DNA of 64,000 bases from Phoronis australis (GCA_002633005.1 NMRA01000110.1:395850-459849), one strand, 5' to 3'. Numbered from the stretch's first letter, positions 23,660-36,767 are shown. The notes: a model not told the origin generated them from the sequence alone. Numbers and translations: made by a program.

Positions 23660-24428
23660 TTAACCATATTCTAGCTCTGTTCTGCTATTGACCAGTTAGG
23701 CTTCTCACCGTGTGGTATTCAAACACTATGTTTGAATGGTCATCTACCTGCCGTCACTGTTGACTTTGTTTCTACCATGTTCATTTTATCACATGCTTTT
23801 TATTTTAATTTGTTTATGTCTATTGGTAATTTACTTCATTCAGCTGTTGATCAAAACTATACAGAGAATACAAGTGAGTGTTTGTTGGGCTATCCAATGA
23901 AAAACAGTCGTGTTTTTAATCAAACTTTCTACTTTTCAGAAAATATATACATTTACCATCAGATTAAAATCAATACTTTTTTGCTAATTAGCTCAATGTA
24001 CATAATTATCAATAAGGACCTACATCAAGTGAAATATCACGTCTCAGCAAACTAAAACATAGGACGCCTCGACCTTGCACCAATTTACCAGTAAAAGGTT
24101 TCTGTTCTATGTCAGATGAGAGGAAGAGAACTACAGCCAAATATAAACACTGAAAGGTACGCAAGAGACAGGCATGGATGCCTGCATGGCCCACAGGGGT
24201 CGCTGTTACAGCTAAATTGGTCAAAGTACACCAGAGCATGATACACAAACCAAACAAAGGTCTTGCCGTATAAAAGTTTATACTCCGAGTATGTTACGCC
24301 AGATAACATCTTTCAACATCAAATTTATCCGAAACTCTCCCCGGAAAATTATTTACACGCACAATTTGTGACAACTGTATACAACCTAAGCCAGCTTACA
24401 GAACACCAACTCAGATAAGGTCACCTAC

Positions 24429-24517
24429 CTACAATGAGATCTTCCTCAAGATCGGTGTCGTAGTCCTCCGAGACGTACTCTCCGACCTCTGTATCATCAA
24501 CAACTATGAGAGGTACC
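24429..24517 (-). CDS. LRRC74-like: LRRC74-like gene, exon 3 (in-context copy)
   Basis: The exon is 89 bases with acceptor gtgtttacag and donor GTAG|GTAGGT; a second GT four bases further on is possible. It receives two bases from exon 2 (..GMD-R) and leaves one. It codes VPLIVVDDTEVGEYVSEDYD then TDLEEDLIV, a strongly acidic segment without recognised domain. The product role of the acidic N-terminus in LRRC74 proteins is not known to me. Confidence 0.7.
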
Positions 24518-25679
24518 CTGTAAACACATCACACTGAGTCAAGCTGTTCCGTTATTAGATTAAGGAGACTATCACACCTCCACTAGGTGAATATGAAAAC
24601 TAAAATGCTTTTAGGGCCTGCAGCAGTGCCACCTATCCACTGTACAGAACAGGAACCCTCCCGAGATATTACATGTATTAGAAGTAGAAAGGTACAACAG
24701 TTTACTGTAGTAATCAGCTGAACGTTATGTCTGATGACTATGGTGTTCAGCATCTATTTAGTTTTGATATTTTGGTGAATATTATGTGTGGGTTTGTTTG
24801 TCAAATATTTTGTACTGGATTTGTTTTTTGAGACGAACAGTTTACATTTTTTTTGTATGTAGATTAACCCAGTCAAGACATCAGCAAACAGTTGAAACAT
24901 GACCCATAGCAGCATGACTGGGCTATCAGTTAGTCCACCTTTGTACAGTAAACCCCAGAGCTAATTTGGGAGACTAATGAAATTTCAGTTTATTATATTT
25001 ATAAAAGATATAACACCAAGTAAAAAGTTCATCATTTTCAAGTTCCGTAATAGAACAAGGCCATGAGCATTTGGAAGACTCAGTTTTAGAAATTTATTTG
25101 TTCTAAAGTCATGAAATTTTAGTGACAGTGGAAAATAAATATATGTTGTTCATACACAAGAGGATGATTTCATGGGATCGTACAAGTATTTAAAAACAAA
25201 AATAATAACAACAATAATGTAATAATAACAGAAATAGTAAAATGATAATTATTAGTAATCGTTAGACGATGGACATTGTTATTCATCCAGGTAAATTAAG
25301 ATGCGAAAAATTATAAATCACAGAGGTTTCAGATTTAAGTTGTCTGACTCATGATCCAGGACCTTGTAGTTGTTGTCTATAAACACCACCAGAGAGCGAC
25401 AAAATTTTCACAGGAACCAAAAATTCATCAATTCCCAGTAGAAGTCGGGTAAACTCCGCAACGTCAGGAAATTATTTAACACTATGTACCAGAAGTTGCG
25501 ATTTATAATTGTTTACATCTTATTAGTTATACAGTTATCATTTGCGTCCTTTATATTTTTCGTTCAAACCAATTTCATGCGAGACGCTACACGCATCGCA
25601 AATTCACGACAGATGTTACTGCTGTTTTATCATCATCATTATCACAAGTAAGAACACAACCATCATAAGTACTACCCAC

Positions 25680-25866
25680 CTGTCCATCCCCTCCTCATCC
25701 TCCAGCCCCTCCACATCCTCCAGCCCTTCCACATCCTCCTTCAAGTTGTTATTCACCTCCACCACCTCACCCTCCCCGCCCCCCTCGCCCTCCGCAGGTA
25801 ACTGCGTCTCCAAGTTACCAGTTTTGGGTCGGTTTGCATTTAGTAATGCCTCAAACTCAGCCTCAT
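25680..25866 (-). CDS. LRRC74-like: LRRC74-like gene, exon 2: acidic region
   Basis: The exon is 187 bases, phase 1 to 2, with acceptor catgttgtttcag and an excellent donor GACAG|GTGGGT. The translation starts DEAEFEALLNANRPKTGN, followed by a Glu/Gly-rich stretch and a repeated VEGLED unit, ending ..EEGMD. Low complexity and highly charged. On the right the intron to exon 1 is 1.36 kb; on the left the one to exon 3 is 1.16 kb. Confidence 0.7.
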
Positions 25867-27230
25867 CTGAAACAACATGGGCATTTAATCAATGTAAAAC
25901 TTACCATGTGCTTAATGACATTACCATATCCTGTAGTATTAACAAATTTAAGTTATTGAAAAATGACCAGCTTTAATTCCCTTCTGCAAATTACATTATC
26001 AAGGTATTTCACAATAGGAATCCCAATAGTTGCATAGTAATTAATATTAATAGTACATAAATATGAAACATTATCAGGAGTCAATGGGAGAAATTCACCT
26101 TTAAAGCGTACAATACCAGGACAAGGTTCACAATTATAGACAACATATAATCAATATTGAAAAGAATAATAAGCTAAATCTACAGGACACTACAGAGGTT
26201 ATCACCACCAATCACACTAACAGCAGATTTATACTTGTTAAGTAAATGTTCTGTGAAGTGGATCCTCTAATATAACCAACTGAATGACAATATGGGAACA
26301 TTTCAACAGTTACTGCTTTTAAACTTCATCAATTTTTGTGAAAATCAAAATAATCTGTCTCACAAAAAGCATCAACAAATTCCTTAAATGAACAGCTTAA
26401 TACTTAATAATATGCAAATTTTCACACACATACACGGAGCAAAACGGGACATCGAGTGAAAATAATATATTACACAGCTAAAATGTTTTTCTTCCACAAT
26501 GTATACTATAATCCATGTCAATTTATTGATGCATAGATGTCGATTAAAACAAAACATGTGGAAATAAAATACATTCCACCATGATATGGAGGTGAGATCA
26601 TTGCCTGTAGCTTTCTTAGAATAAACAGTTTTGTCAAATGTGAGTTTTAATCAACTTTGTCACAACTTTGCAAAAACAGTTTCAGACGTGTATTTACCAG
26701 CAATGTAGTGATTTTGCACAGTGTTTACATTAGTCATTTCCTTTTAAACACTATCTAATAAACGTCCTTATAGAGCCACTTTAATTGTCCTTATAGAGAA
26801 ACTTTAATTTTACATACCCACTTAATCCTAATTGAAAATAAATTACAAATTGAAATACCTTAATATGTATAAATACATAATGATATCAGAGATCTATATA
26901 TACATGTCAAATCTAACCTTTGAATTAAGTTCGCTTTCCACTTAAATTTCTGCATAATGATATCTATATAATAAAACAATTAATATTGTCATGACAACAG
27001 TTTTAAGCTCTGTTCACACGCAGCTCAACTAAGTGTAAACTGCACTTGGGGCAACTTGCACTTAACTTGACACAGCTTAAGAGGATGGCACAAATGTGAA
27101 AGAATTTAATTAAATTTCATTCTTTTGATGATAACGACAATTAACGACTCAACCACTGTAGCTTCTTCCACATAAAAGTTCACATATTGATCAAACAATA
27201 CCTGAACTATAAACCAGAGTCAGTACGTAC
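25867..27230. other. Intron 1 of the LRRC74-like gene
   Basis: AT-rich intron between exons 2 and 1. No element or exon seen. Confidence 0.5.
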
Positions 27231-27540
27231 CTGGATCAGTTGGTTGCTCTAATAACACTTCTGGGTCTGAATACTCCGACTCTGCAATCTGCGTGATCGC
27301 CCAGGAGCGCGAGTCCGGCTCCTCAGATGGTGCCTCACCACCATCCAAGGCACCTCCACCTGGCTCCACTCCATTGGTCAGTCTAGTTTCTTCGCTCATA
27401 TCTGCCGAAACTGTTAGTTTCGTTTTACCCATGTTGCCATTATGGTTCCCACGTGACGTGGGCTTCACAGGATCATAAGGTTCCTCAGATAGCAATGTAT
27501 TGGTTAGTATGTTCTGAGTTTTATCCATGCTGACATCCAT
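27231..27540 (-). CDS. LRRC74-like: LRRC74-like gene, exon 1 with translation start
   Basis: The coding part of an exon that begins at a strong acceptor (ttgctttctttcag, exon from 27664), so a further 5' non-coding exon should exist upstream. The first in-frame ATG is at 27540 and a second, with better context (A at -3, G at +4), is at 27528; the second may be the true start. A six-codon upstream ORF lies in the 5' UTR. The translation from the second ATG starts MDKTQNILTNTLLSEEPYDP, is rich in Pro, Glu, Ser and Asp, and ends ..LLEQPTDP at donor CCAG|GTACGT in phase 1. The stretch is probably disordered. Identification rests on linkage by splice phase to exons 2-5. Confidence 0.65.
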
Positions 27541-27664
27541 CAATTTCAGACAGATGTTACATCCAACACGCCAGTTTTCAATGCACAAATATCCAAAGGG
27601 TCTTCCTTATCTCATAGCTGTATACATTTTTCCTCACAAAATTGTCGTCTCACTAAATTAGAGC

Positions 27665-29447
27665 CTGAAAGAAAGCAATAAAAGAAACAGATTTGAACGG
27701 ACAGTGCTGGACAGTATTTATGATAAAGCTCTACATTTGCAAGACTGAGCTTTCAATAGATTCTTCATAAATACGAGTGATCAACAAGTTCAAATCATAA
27801 ATACGTAAGAATAATATTTGCATTTAACGTGGGGACATGATACACCAAGCATCTGCAACAAAAGATTAGAGCATCAAAATTATTATAATCCTGTTGAAAG
27901 CTGTCGATGGTTAGCCGTAATGTAGAACAGTTTAGAGACTGTAAATGAAAATTCCCATCAGTCGCACGTTATCTTGAACTGTAGGCAGAAAATGTGACTG
28001 AATATCTGGACATCCTTTCAACTCACCAAGTATCACATTGTACAAGTTACACACTGCTAGTTAACACAGTCAAACTTACCACTAGAGCCAAGCTTTCCAC
28101 TGTCTCCTAAGTGAAATGATTAAGTCACGGTCAATGACTACAATATTCCAGCACAAAAGGTAATCATAGTGGAAATTCTACTATAGTCTCCCTACCTGAG
28201 AATCCCATTTATGACATTAGATCAGTCCAGACATGTGAATGACAAGGAATTCCTTTTTTGTTCCTTCAACAGTCTAATTACTTTCATGGCCAACTGAGCC
28301 TTACAAGGTAGTCAGAGGGCAACAGTTTACTTCATCAAACCAACTGTAAAGAAGCCAGCAGGAAAGACTCTCCACTCTGATAGGGAAATAATAAAGCTAA
28401 TCCACTTGGACACAATAGTACATGTAAATCCCCTTCAACCATTGACTGCACACACCTTCTGAGTCCTTTCCACTCTCCCCTCTGTCACTCCCTCTATGAC
28501 TGCTGCTAGTCAACACTTAGGAAACAGTTGCAGAAATAACCAGTGATTAGCTTACCTTAAATAAATAATCAGTTCATAGAGCAATTAAATTGTTGTTATG
28601 AATATGCATTGACCTCCAGCCCAGGTAGGACAAAGTAAGGGTAAGGTAGGTGGACCCTTACATTGTCAGCCATAAACAGGCCACAGAATGAGCCCCCTTG
28701 TTGCAGTTTATAAGTAGATTAGTTTGCATGATTGATGGCTTTGTCAGGGCCCTGGTTACAATTCATGCAGAAATCAGAGCCTAGTGTGGAATCATAAAAG
28801 TTAAAGAATGTAGTGTGTTTAGAGTGACAACAGGTATATAGAGGTCAGATCATGTAACAATTTCTATATAATTATTTTCATTTATATTCATCTCCTCTCC
28901 TGCTGAACCCTTAACTTCAACAAGCCATTTAACACAATGAAAAGTGAACACAAAGCCCCAGAGATTTGATAACCTCCATGACTTGGATGATGGATCCCCT
29001 TGTTGATGTAAACCCAAATGTTACAGAACAACTCAAAAGTTGACAACGTCAAGAGACAGCGTCCAGAAATAATTGATATACTATATATCTACAGAAATAC
29101 CAGAAGATGATAAATTTGCGAAAATGGTTTTCATGACCAAAGACACACATTCTTAAAAATCCCAATTCATTCTAAATGAAAATAAAACGGAAAATATTTG
29201 AACAAAAATATAAATAGTAAAATAATTATATTTGATTGCATTTTTAATATTGGACAGTGGAATGCATGGACAAAAAATAACTACTTGGACACTGAAAAAA
29301 GCGGAATAAAAAATCAGTTTAAAAACAAGTGTCAGTACAGTAAGATCCTAGAACTTCGCGAAATAAACAAAACCATAAGACATGATATATAATCAATATT
29401 ATTCTACATAAAACTGGTAATTTCAAGATGTTGTTAAAATTCCCCTG
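27665..29447. other. Upstream region of the LRRC74-like gene, no gene seen
   Basis: This should hold the non-coding first exon and promoter of the LRRC74-like gene, but I cannot place either. No repeats or exons are supported. Confidence 0.35.
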
Positions 29448-29640
29448 ACCATTCTTCTTTCACCAACAAAACAAATACATGCAATCTTAACTATTCTTCT
29501 TTCACTAACAAAACACATACATGCAATCTTAACTATTCTTCTTTCACCAACAAAACACATACATGCAATCTTGACTATTCTTCTTTCACCAACAAAACAC
29601 ATACATGCAATCTTAACCATTCTTCTTTCACCAACATGCC
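29448..29640. repeat. 42-bp minisatellite, about 4.5 copies
   Basis: The unit is 'attcttctttcaccaacaaa' followed by 'acacatacatgcaatcttaac'. It is divisible by three and so gives a false minus-strand repeat ORF. Confidence 0.93.
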
Positions 29641-32600
29641 ATCTTAAAATCAAACAGCGATTTGAAAACTGAGAATCAAACGACTTCATAAATAATTGCT
29701 AGCGATCAATAAACCTGTGTCATAAAGTTAAGTTCATACATTTCTAAATTGTAAACTTCAGTAAATGGTGCACTGCCTCATTAAGTAAATGCACACAGGT
29801 CACATGACTGAATACAACAAATGACAGAAATAAATGAATAATCCATGACATGATCGTGATTTTCAAATCACCATGGCAATACATTTAATTTACCCATTAA
29901 CACAATCCTCAATGAATTAAAACCACAGAAACTTATTCTGAAATTGAGTAATTCTTCTAAACAATGAAAAATCATATTAACTCTAAACATGACTTTTATA
30001 ATTTTTAGAATCATGAAAATCAATTTGCTCAGCACTTCAACAAGAGACTTGTTTGTCTTACGGTACAAACATATTTAGCATGTTACAGCAAATTCAGATG
30101 TATTGAGTGGTGTTTTCGACAAATTAGTAGAAATTGTCAACATTTGTTTAGCTTTTAGCTTAAAGCAATATCATTAAAATAAACACAAAACTATATTTTA
30201 TGGCAGAGGAAAGCTTGCATAATTAAAATTTGAAATTAACACTAATGTCACTCATAGGACCGTATTTTTAAATTAAAAATTGATCCAAAATGTATTTTGA
30301 CAAACTTCATTCAAAGCAAACAAAAATAGTATTAAAGGACAACCGGAGAAAGGGAGGGACATAGAGAGATCAATACTACTTACAAGTTTTTGGCATTCCC
30401 AGCTTTGAGAACTCAACAATGAAGTTCCCTGATAGTTACCTTTACAACACACAAGGTAAAGTGACTAATCTGGCCACCAGGTGTCACTTCTCTGCTTGAG
30501 CCAGGACCATAGACTTGAGGAAGGTAGACAATCCCGACATGGGCTGTGGCTGTCATTCTGTCGGGGGCAGGTTGTAACCATCTTGTGGACAGCATGCACC
30601 CATTTTGTGGGCAGGTTGTATCCATCTTGGGAAAAGGCTTTACCCATCTTGACACGAATCTAAAAACAGACAGACATTTAATAAGAGAATTGGTCCAAAC
30701 AAACAACAATGGGTTTTGATAGAACACTGGCTTAAAAGCCAGATTGATGAATTTTTAGAAAATCCAGCAACAGCTAAATTTTCTTCTATAACAAACCTTC
30801 CATTTAGAAACCTGTAAGTCGTCAGTGAGACCTCAGATTTTGTTTAGGGGCCTGGTGATCAAAGTCGCCATGCAGTGATCAAACTTCAAGATCTATGAAG
30901 AAACGGGAATGGAAATTGACCTATCACCATTATTTTGAGTGACGGCTTAACTGACCATTTAGAACGCGACATTATTGACACACCTTCGTTTCCAAGCCGC
31001 CATTTTAACCGACAAACAACACATTGCCGGGTAAAACTTATTGTTTGTTAGTCGACATTACACAAGGGGGCGGAGCTTGTGATAGGTCAATTGCCCAGCA
31101 AACACCTACAGAGCCCAACCCCAACATAATCACATGCTTTAAATGTTCACCCAAAGACATGAAAACACCCAAACAGCTCCCCCTATAGTCAACAGGAAAT
31201 AGCGGTTCTCAGTGCAACATCCAACAACTCCTGGACGGCAAGGTGGGAATGCCACGGCACCCTCACTGTGGGGCCTCACACATGGGTTTTATTTTTTGGC
31301 GAGCTCATCCATTAAGTGACTTGTTGGTAATTTTGCCACATTTGGTAACTTCATATTATGCAGTGTTGAGACCTGCATTGGTTGCTCCTCAACAATCACA
31401 CAACATTTTTTCACTCAGGGTGCATACTTTTGTTTCAGAAATGGCATTTTATGAAGTTTTCGTTTCAGCTTTGAGACTTCTTTTTTTAACCAACATGGTA
31501 TATGGAATATCAGATAAAAATTTTTGTGAAGTATCATCATTTAGTTTTTTAGATTTGAAATGTGCCCACAACTGCACTAGGCACGCTTCTAGAGGAGTGT
31601 ATCCCGGCTAAAGAAAAAAGGTCAACAATGGTTTCAGTTTTTTACAAATCTGTTTGAAACAAAGCAAAAGCTATCGTTTCCTTGATAGAAACAAGTTATT
31701 TGCCAAATTCCATACACATTCCTCAAGAATGACTGGTAGACTCATGAGCACGTGAAACTTTAATTGTTACTGGAGGATGCCAGTACAAAATTTCGACCAA
31801 ACTCGTCTCAAAATCAATGTCAGGTACAATCTCCTCAATAAATACATGAAGATCCATCAAAAATTTTGCTGATGTTAAGATGGAACATGTCTGAAATTTC
31901 ACTCATGCCATTCTACATATGAACACATGGGCAGAAAAATGGTCACTAGGTGAAGACCAATATGTTGAATTCATCCCATTGCAACGTTTTTAGGAAAACA
32001 CTAACCAAACTTCATGAAAATCCTGTGGATGCAAAAGAACAAAACTGACACTAGGGGGTGCTACACATAAAAACAAGGACACATATAGACACTTGCCTTA
32101 CTAGTAAAGTGGCCAATGCAACTAACACTCGCTGGCAGAGTAGTTACTCAGTAGGTGGCTGTCCAGATCGCCAGGAGGCCAGCAAATCTTTAGAATGGTT
32201 AGGAACTGTATCGTTTTGTGTAGAGTTCAAAAAAATAAATTCTCATCAGTCTATAGTGTTCTTACTTATACATTAGCTTCAGTGATAGCACATGAATACG
32301 TCAGGCTAGTTGCATAGTCGGAAATGGTGATCGATTACTAAATGAATACATTTGTCAGTCACAAACTGTTTATTCTGTGCAACAAGTTTATTTTTCAAAA
32401 GAATCCGTCTTTAATCGCTGCTTTGAAAATGTGTGTTTACTCTGTTCTAAAGTTTTAGTATAATCCTAATGAGCTCACATGAAACTGTTTGAATAACCAA
32501 TTTTTCCACATATGCCCAAATGTTGATTCGATTCACCGTGTCAACTTGATTAGTGCAGATATTACGACTGATTAACAATGATTTGACTCAATAACTGAAT

Positions 32601-34392
32601 TAACTGGCAATCACTGTCACGTGACTTACTAGTGGTGGAAATGGGAAAGATTCAATTTTGTAGCCTAAAGTTTATTTAGACATCACCAGTCATTCAACTT
32701 TGATGTTCAAGGTAAATGCATTTTGGCACTGAGTTAGTTCCTTCAGAACGAGATCCATAATATAGACATTTTTCAACACATCTAGGCCTTAAATCCCTTC
32801 ATACAGGTTCCAACATATTCACCAATGATATACTGCTTTGTCAAAATTCATTGAGATCCATCAACTCGTTCTCTAGATATCATCTGGAAATGCATTTATC
32901 ACAGAACAACACTTGAAAAGCCCCTTGTCAAGAACAATTGGTTATAACTGCAGTGGTGGGCCTGAATGCACCAAAAAATTCAATGGAACCGGTGCATTCA
33001 TATGACATACCTTGGCTCTGTGTAAAGTTTAACTGAAATCCATCAAATAATTGATTGGTTTACATCACGAAACGTTCCTCCCCAAAAAGCATTGAAAAAC
33101 TCAAATTGCCAAAAAGCCACACCCCTCTGATCCCAGAGGGTGACTAAGCACATTAAAAAGTGGTACTGTTCTAGTGATGCCTACATCCTTTTGCCAAATT
33201 TCATAAAAATACAACCAGGGGTTTCAGGATATCGAGCGTACACTCGGACAGCAGTATAGGCCAACAACCGGACCCCAAGGCTAAATCGACATGGTCGTCA
33301 CCAGACACCAGGTGGGTGTATTGAATCACTGCTTATTAAAAGTAAGTAAGTAAAATGTTTATTTTGCATCGGTATGGTTAACAGCAAAAACAGTAGCACA
33401 AGTGCTAGTGACCAATATAAAATAAGAAATTTTTGTACAAAAAAGGAAGGGCTATGTACAGAAAGTATACAACATACATGACTTATCAAGCATCAAAAGA
33501 CAGTATTTGACAGCGTAGGCAAAGTTGGCATTCACAAGTTTGGCATATACAGCAACTTAACTCATTTATAAAGGTATTGAGATCTTGGCAACATCTTATA
33601 CATTTACTAGGTAACTTGTACCATAAAAATGCCCCCTGGTGGTGAATAGAATAAGCTCATAGGATGTAGTGGTTAACCTTACGGTAAAGTCGCGTGATTT
33701 TCGGACGGCCCGCCATTTTCGACCAAGAATAAATATTTACGAAATGAGTTTTTCATAGTCCACGAAATTCGTACAAGGTCCAAAAACTGTTTTTCAAAGA
33801 TCCTCGAATTTCGGACATTGTCATAAACATCAGAATTTTGTCCCGCGACTTTCGGACAAGGAAAATTTTAGATACGGTAATTTGGGATCGAGGCAACTCC
33901 CGTGTCACTAAAGTGTTCAACGGATGATTACTACTGTATAAGGCTCGAGTCCGAGAATCGGTATAACGGGTTTGTAATTTTTACCTTGTCTTGACGATGT
34001 CACGACCGTTACTCGATTGTCTTGCGTTTAGCTTGTGTTTGGCGCTTTAGCTATGAAAAGAATCACCGAGTTCCGCCTAACGAAAATTTCTGATGAAAAT
34101 ACAAATAGGAAATACACCGAAGGCTGCAACTTTTCGTTGTAGCGTAACATGTGCTCTGGTTTAAATAGGCCGTGCTGTTCGACTCCCGACTGTGACATTG
34201 AACATGCACGCCTGACATCAACTTGCGTGTTTACGAAACGTTTTTATTTTAAAACGTCCTGGCCTTTGCAAATGCCCAACTATCGCCGGACAATAAGTTT
34301 TGCTGCCACTTACCTGCATCCCGGCGAATGATTGAAATCTTCGTGCAGCCGTTCTGGGCTTGCTTAATAATTTTGAATGGGACAGTTAGCAA
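29641..34392. other. Intergenic, between two divergent genes
   Basis: No exon is supported on either strand. The region holds one 179-bp MITE (30914-31092) and diverged modules of the CCACTAG/'aaatttcat' repeat family (31.6-33.3 kb). Around 33.68-33.88 kb there are opposed 'ttacggta' and 'tacggtaa' tips with 'gtcgcg..ttcggac' inside, which could be a decayed MITE. Confidence 0.35.
30914..31092. mobile_element. 179-bp MITE, copy 2
   Basis: Exactly the same length as the copy at 10962-11140 and about 90% identical throughout. The tips are AATTGACCTATCAC and GTGATAGGTCAATT. Same orientation as copy 1. Confidence 0.85.
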
Positions 34393-35147
34393 NNNNNNNN
34401 NNNNNNNNNNNNNNNNNNNNNNNNNNNNNNNNNNNNNNNNNNNNNNNNNNNNNNNNNNNNNNNNNNNNNNNNNNNNNNNNNNNNNNNNNNNNNNNNNNNN
34501 NNNNNNNNNNNNNNNNNNNNNNNNNNNNNNNNNNNNNNNNNNNNNNNNNNNNNNNNNNNNNNNNNNNNNNNNNNNNNNNNNNNNNNNNNNNNNNNNNNNN
34601 NNNNNNNNNNNNNNNNNNNNNNNNNNNNNNNNNNNNNNNNNNNNNNNNNNNNNNNNNNNNNNNNNNNNNNNNNNNNNNNNNNNNNNNNNNNNNNNNNNNN
34701 NNNNNNNNNNNNNNNNNNNNNNNNNNNNNNNNNNNNNNNNNNNNNNNNNNNNNNNNNNNNNNNNNNNNNNNNNNNNNNNNNNNNNNNNNNNNNNNNNNNN
34801 NNNNNNNNNNNNNNNNNNNNNNNNNNNNNNNNNNNNNNNNNNNNNNNNNNNNNNNNNNNNNNNNNNNNNNNNNNNNNNNNNNNNNNNNNNNNNNNNNNNN
34901 NNNNNNNNNNNNNNNNNNNNNNNNNNNNNNNNNNNNNNNNNNNNNNNNNNNNNNNNNNNNNNNNNNNNNNNNNNNNNNNNNNNNNNNNNNNNNNNNNNNN
35001 NNNNNNNNNNNNNNNNNNNNNNNNNNNNNNNNNNNNNNNNNNNNNNNNNNNNNNNNNNNNNNNNNNNNNNNNNNNNNNNNNNNNNNNNNNNNNNNNNNNN
35101 NNNNNNNNNNNNNNNNNNNNNNNNNNNNNNNNNNNNNNNNNNNNNNN
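34393..35147. other. Assembly gap of 755 N
   Basis: Unresolved bases. Any translation across this gap is meaningless. Confidence 1.
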
Positions 35148-36656
35148 AAAATCGCACTCCAGACGACTGAAAATGGGTCAACATGCGCCAGATCAGCCAT
35201 CTTGAAAGCAACTTCCGGTTTTTCGGCTTTGTATAATAGCATGTTATATACCTGTAAAAATTCGAAGGAATTGGTCTGATAATACGCCCTCTAGAGGAGA
35301 AAACGTTTTTAGGCCAAAATCGAGGTGCGCATGCGCGATCGCCGATATTTCCGCCATCTTTAATCGGAAGTGAACAATTTCCAGTATACTTGTAGCAAAC
35401 TTCCGGTCCATTCACTGTGCCGATTCTTAGCCTTTTACGTAAAAAATTGTAGCCTCCAGAAGCATTTGAACCTTTAAATGGAAACAAAATGGCCGCCATA
35501 GCCGCCATCTTGGATCCGATTTTGACGAAAAACAATTGGCTTGCATGCAGTATTTCCGGAAGTACGTGTTATGTGTAAATTTCGTGATGATCGGACGAAC
35601 ATTGCGACCTGTATCGTGCGAACAAAAAAAAAAACGAGAGCGCTCGGAGGAGCGACGCTTGGCCGAATTAATCGAAAAGACGATGATGAGGGAGACGACA
35701 ACAATCATGACGATCAAGGCGGCAAATATGAGTAATACGATAACATTCATGTTACTAGCGAAGAAATCAAATAGAGAGCATTAACAATCAACTACAATAA
35801 AGAACAATAGATGGCGCAACATGACATTCCAGTCTACAGTACGACAGTGCTGGCTGGGTCAGTCTGGGTCAACTAGGCATAACCAAAACAAAGTTAACTG
35901 AAAGCCAGCCAGCTGCGTGCTTGCCTAGGTGACCGAAGGAACGGTATCCGAAAATCTCGAATAATTCAAAAAGTAGACGTCGTAGCGCAAAATGGAAAAG
36001 ATCTTCTGAAAGCCCATTCAAAACTCTATCTAAATTTGTAGTTTGGCAAAAATCCAAAAAAATTTCGAGAAAATTGAAAATTTGTCGTTTTTTTTTGAAA
36101 TTCAAAGTTAAATTATTCGAAGAATTCCGCCAAGTAAAAAAACAAACTTAGTGGAAGAGCAACATACTAGGCGAAATTTATTTCGCCAAGTAATATGGCC
36201 AAATAAATCAAAATGCATAATGAATCTTTAACAAGTTAGTCGCTAGTGTCTCGGGTCCAATATGACGCAGACGGAACCTTGTGCTTGTCAAGGTAGTGGT
36301 TCACTTAGCCAGCCAGCTAGAGCTCTATATGGTTCACTTTGCTTGCAATGGGAGAAATTTTTAAATAGTTATATTAGCTATGCTTTTAAAGTTGTAAAAC
36401 TTTAAAAATATCGCACATTACCTAACATATACGGGGTTGAACCACAAAAATGAGATGATCGACCTTTCAAATTTCGGAGGGATTCCACAAGCGGGAAAAG
36501 GTGTCGCTAAAAGTATAAAGTCAAGATCTTCTTTTTTTTATCAGCACATTATTTTAAATTTAATATTCAATTTTGAAGTAAATTACGAGTTCTTGCTGAG
36601 CAGAATATTGTTTTTTCTGAATTTGATTGATTCACATTTTTAAACCCTAGTTTTAG
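35148..36656. other. Region between the gap and the ADIPOR promoter, repeats only
   Basis: It contains a dispersed repeat (about 35270-35560) shared in inverse orientation with 54425-54765 and then AT-rich sequence with 'agccagccagct' motifs. No gene is supported. Confidence 0.35.
35270..35560 (+). repeat. Dispersed repeat with CCGCCATCTT motifs (inverse copy at 54.4 kb)
   Basis: Shared landmarks with 54425-54765 in reverse: 'cgccctctagaggagaaaac', 'tcgaggtgcgcatgcgcgat' and 'ccgccatctt'. The repeat is non-coding and carries several matches to the YY1-type AAGATGGCGGC core on the minus strand. Confidence 0.55.
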
Positions 36657-36664
36657 TGACGTCA
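36657..36664. promoter_or_regulatory. CRE palindrome TGACGTCA upstream of ADIPOR
   Basis: A perfect CREB/ATF palindrome lies 86 bases before the proposed ADIPOR start codon at 36750, a typical promoter-proximal distance. The transcription start itself is not visible in the sequence. Confidence 0.35.
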
Positions 36665-36749
36665 CCGTTTCTTGTGCACACCTTCAAGACGAATTTAGTT
36701 ATTTTACTGACGATTTAGCTATTACAAGCCGTTTGAAGTGGTTAAGGTC

Positions 36750-36767
36750 ATGACTTTGGCTTCGAAA
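36750..36767 (+). CDS. ADIPOR: ADIPOR candidate first coding exon (MTLASK)
   Basis: ATG at 36750 (G at -3, in-frame stop at 36708) reads six codons to a consensus donor AAA|GTAAGT. Spliced to the acceptor at 41682 it runs in frame through GAT GGC GCC into the ATG at 41692, giving MTLASKDGAMNQGSDEE. A CRE lies just upstream. If this exon is not used, translation would begin at 41692. Confidence 0.5.

Larger units (their letters stand above)
22164..25662. repeat. Duplicated segment, copy 2 (probable allele B)
   Basis: This copy is collinear with 18644-22162. Relative to copy 1 it lacks about 442 bases (18892-19333) and the hAT-like insertion, and it has a 1141-bp TTAA-flanked element instead. 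It continues without a break into exon 2 of the LRRC74-like gene, so it is the copy in correct genomic context on the right side. Confidence 0.85.

Noticed and set aside
34249-35535. Long ORFs of 280-428 codons on both strands
   Set aside because: They run through the 755-base N gap; most of the translation is X.
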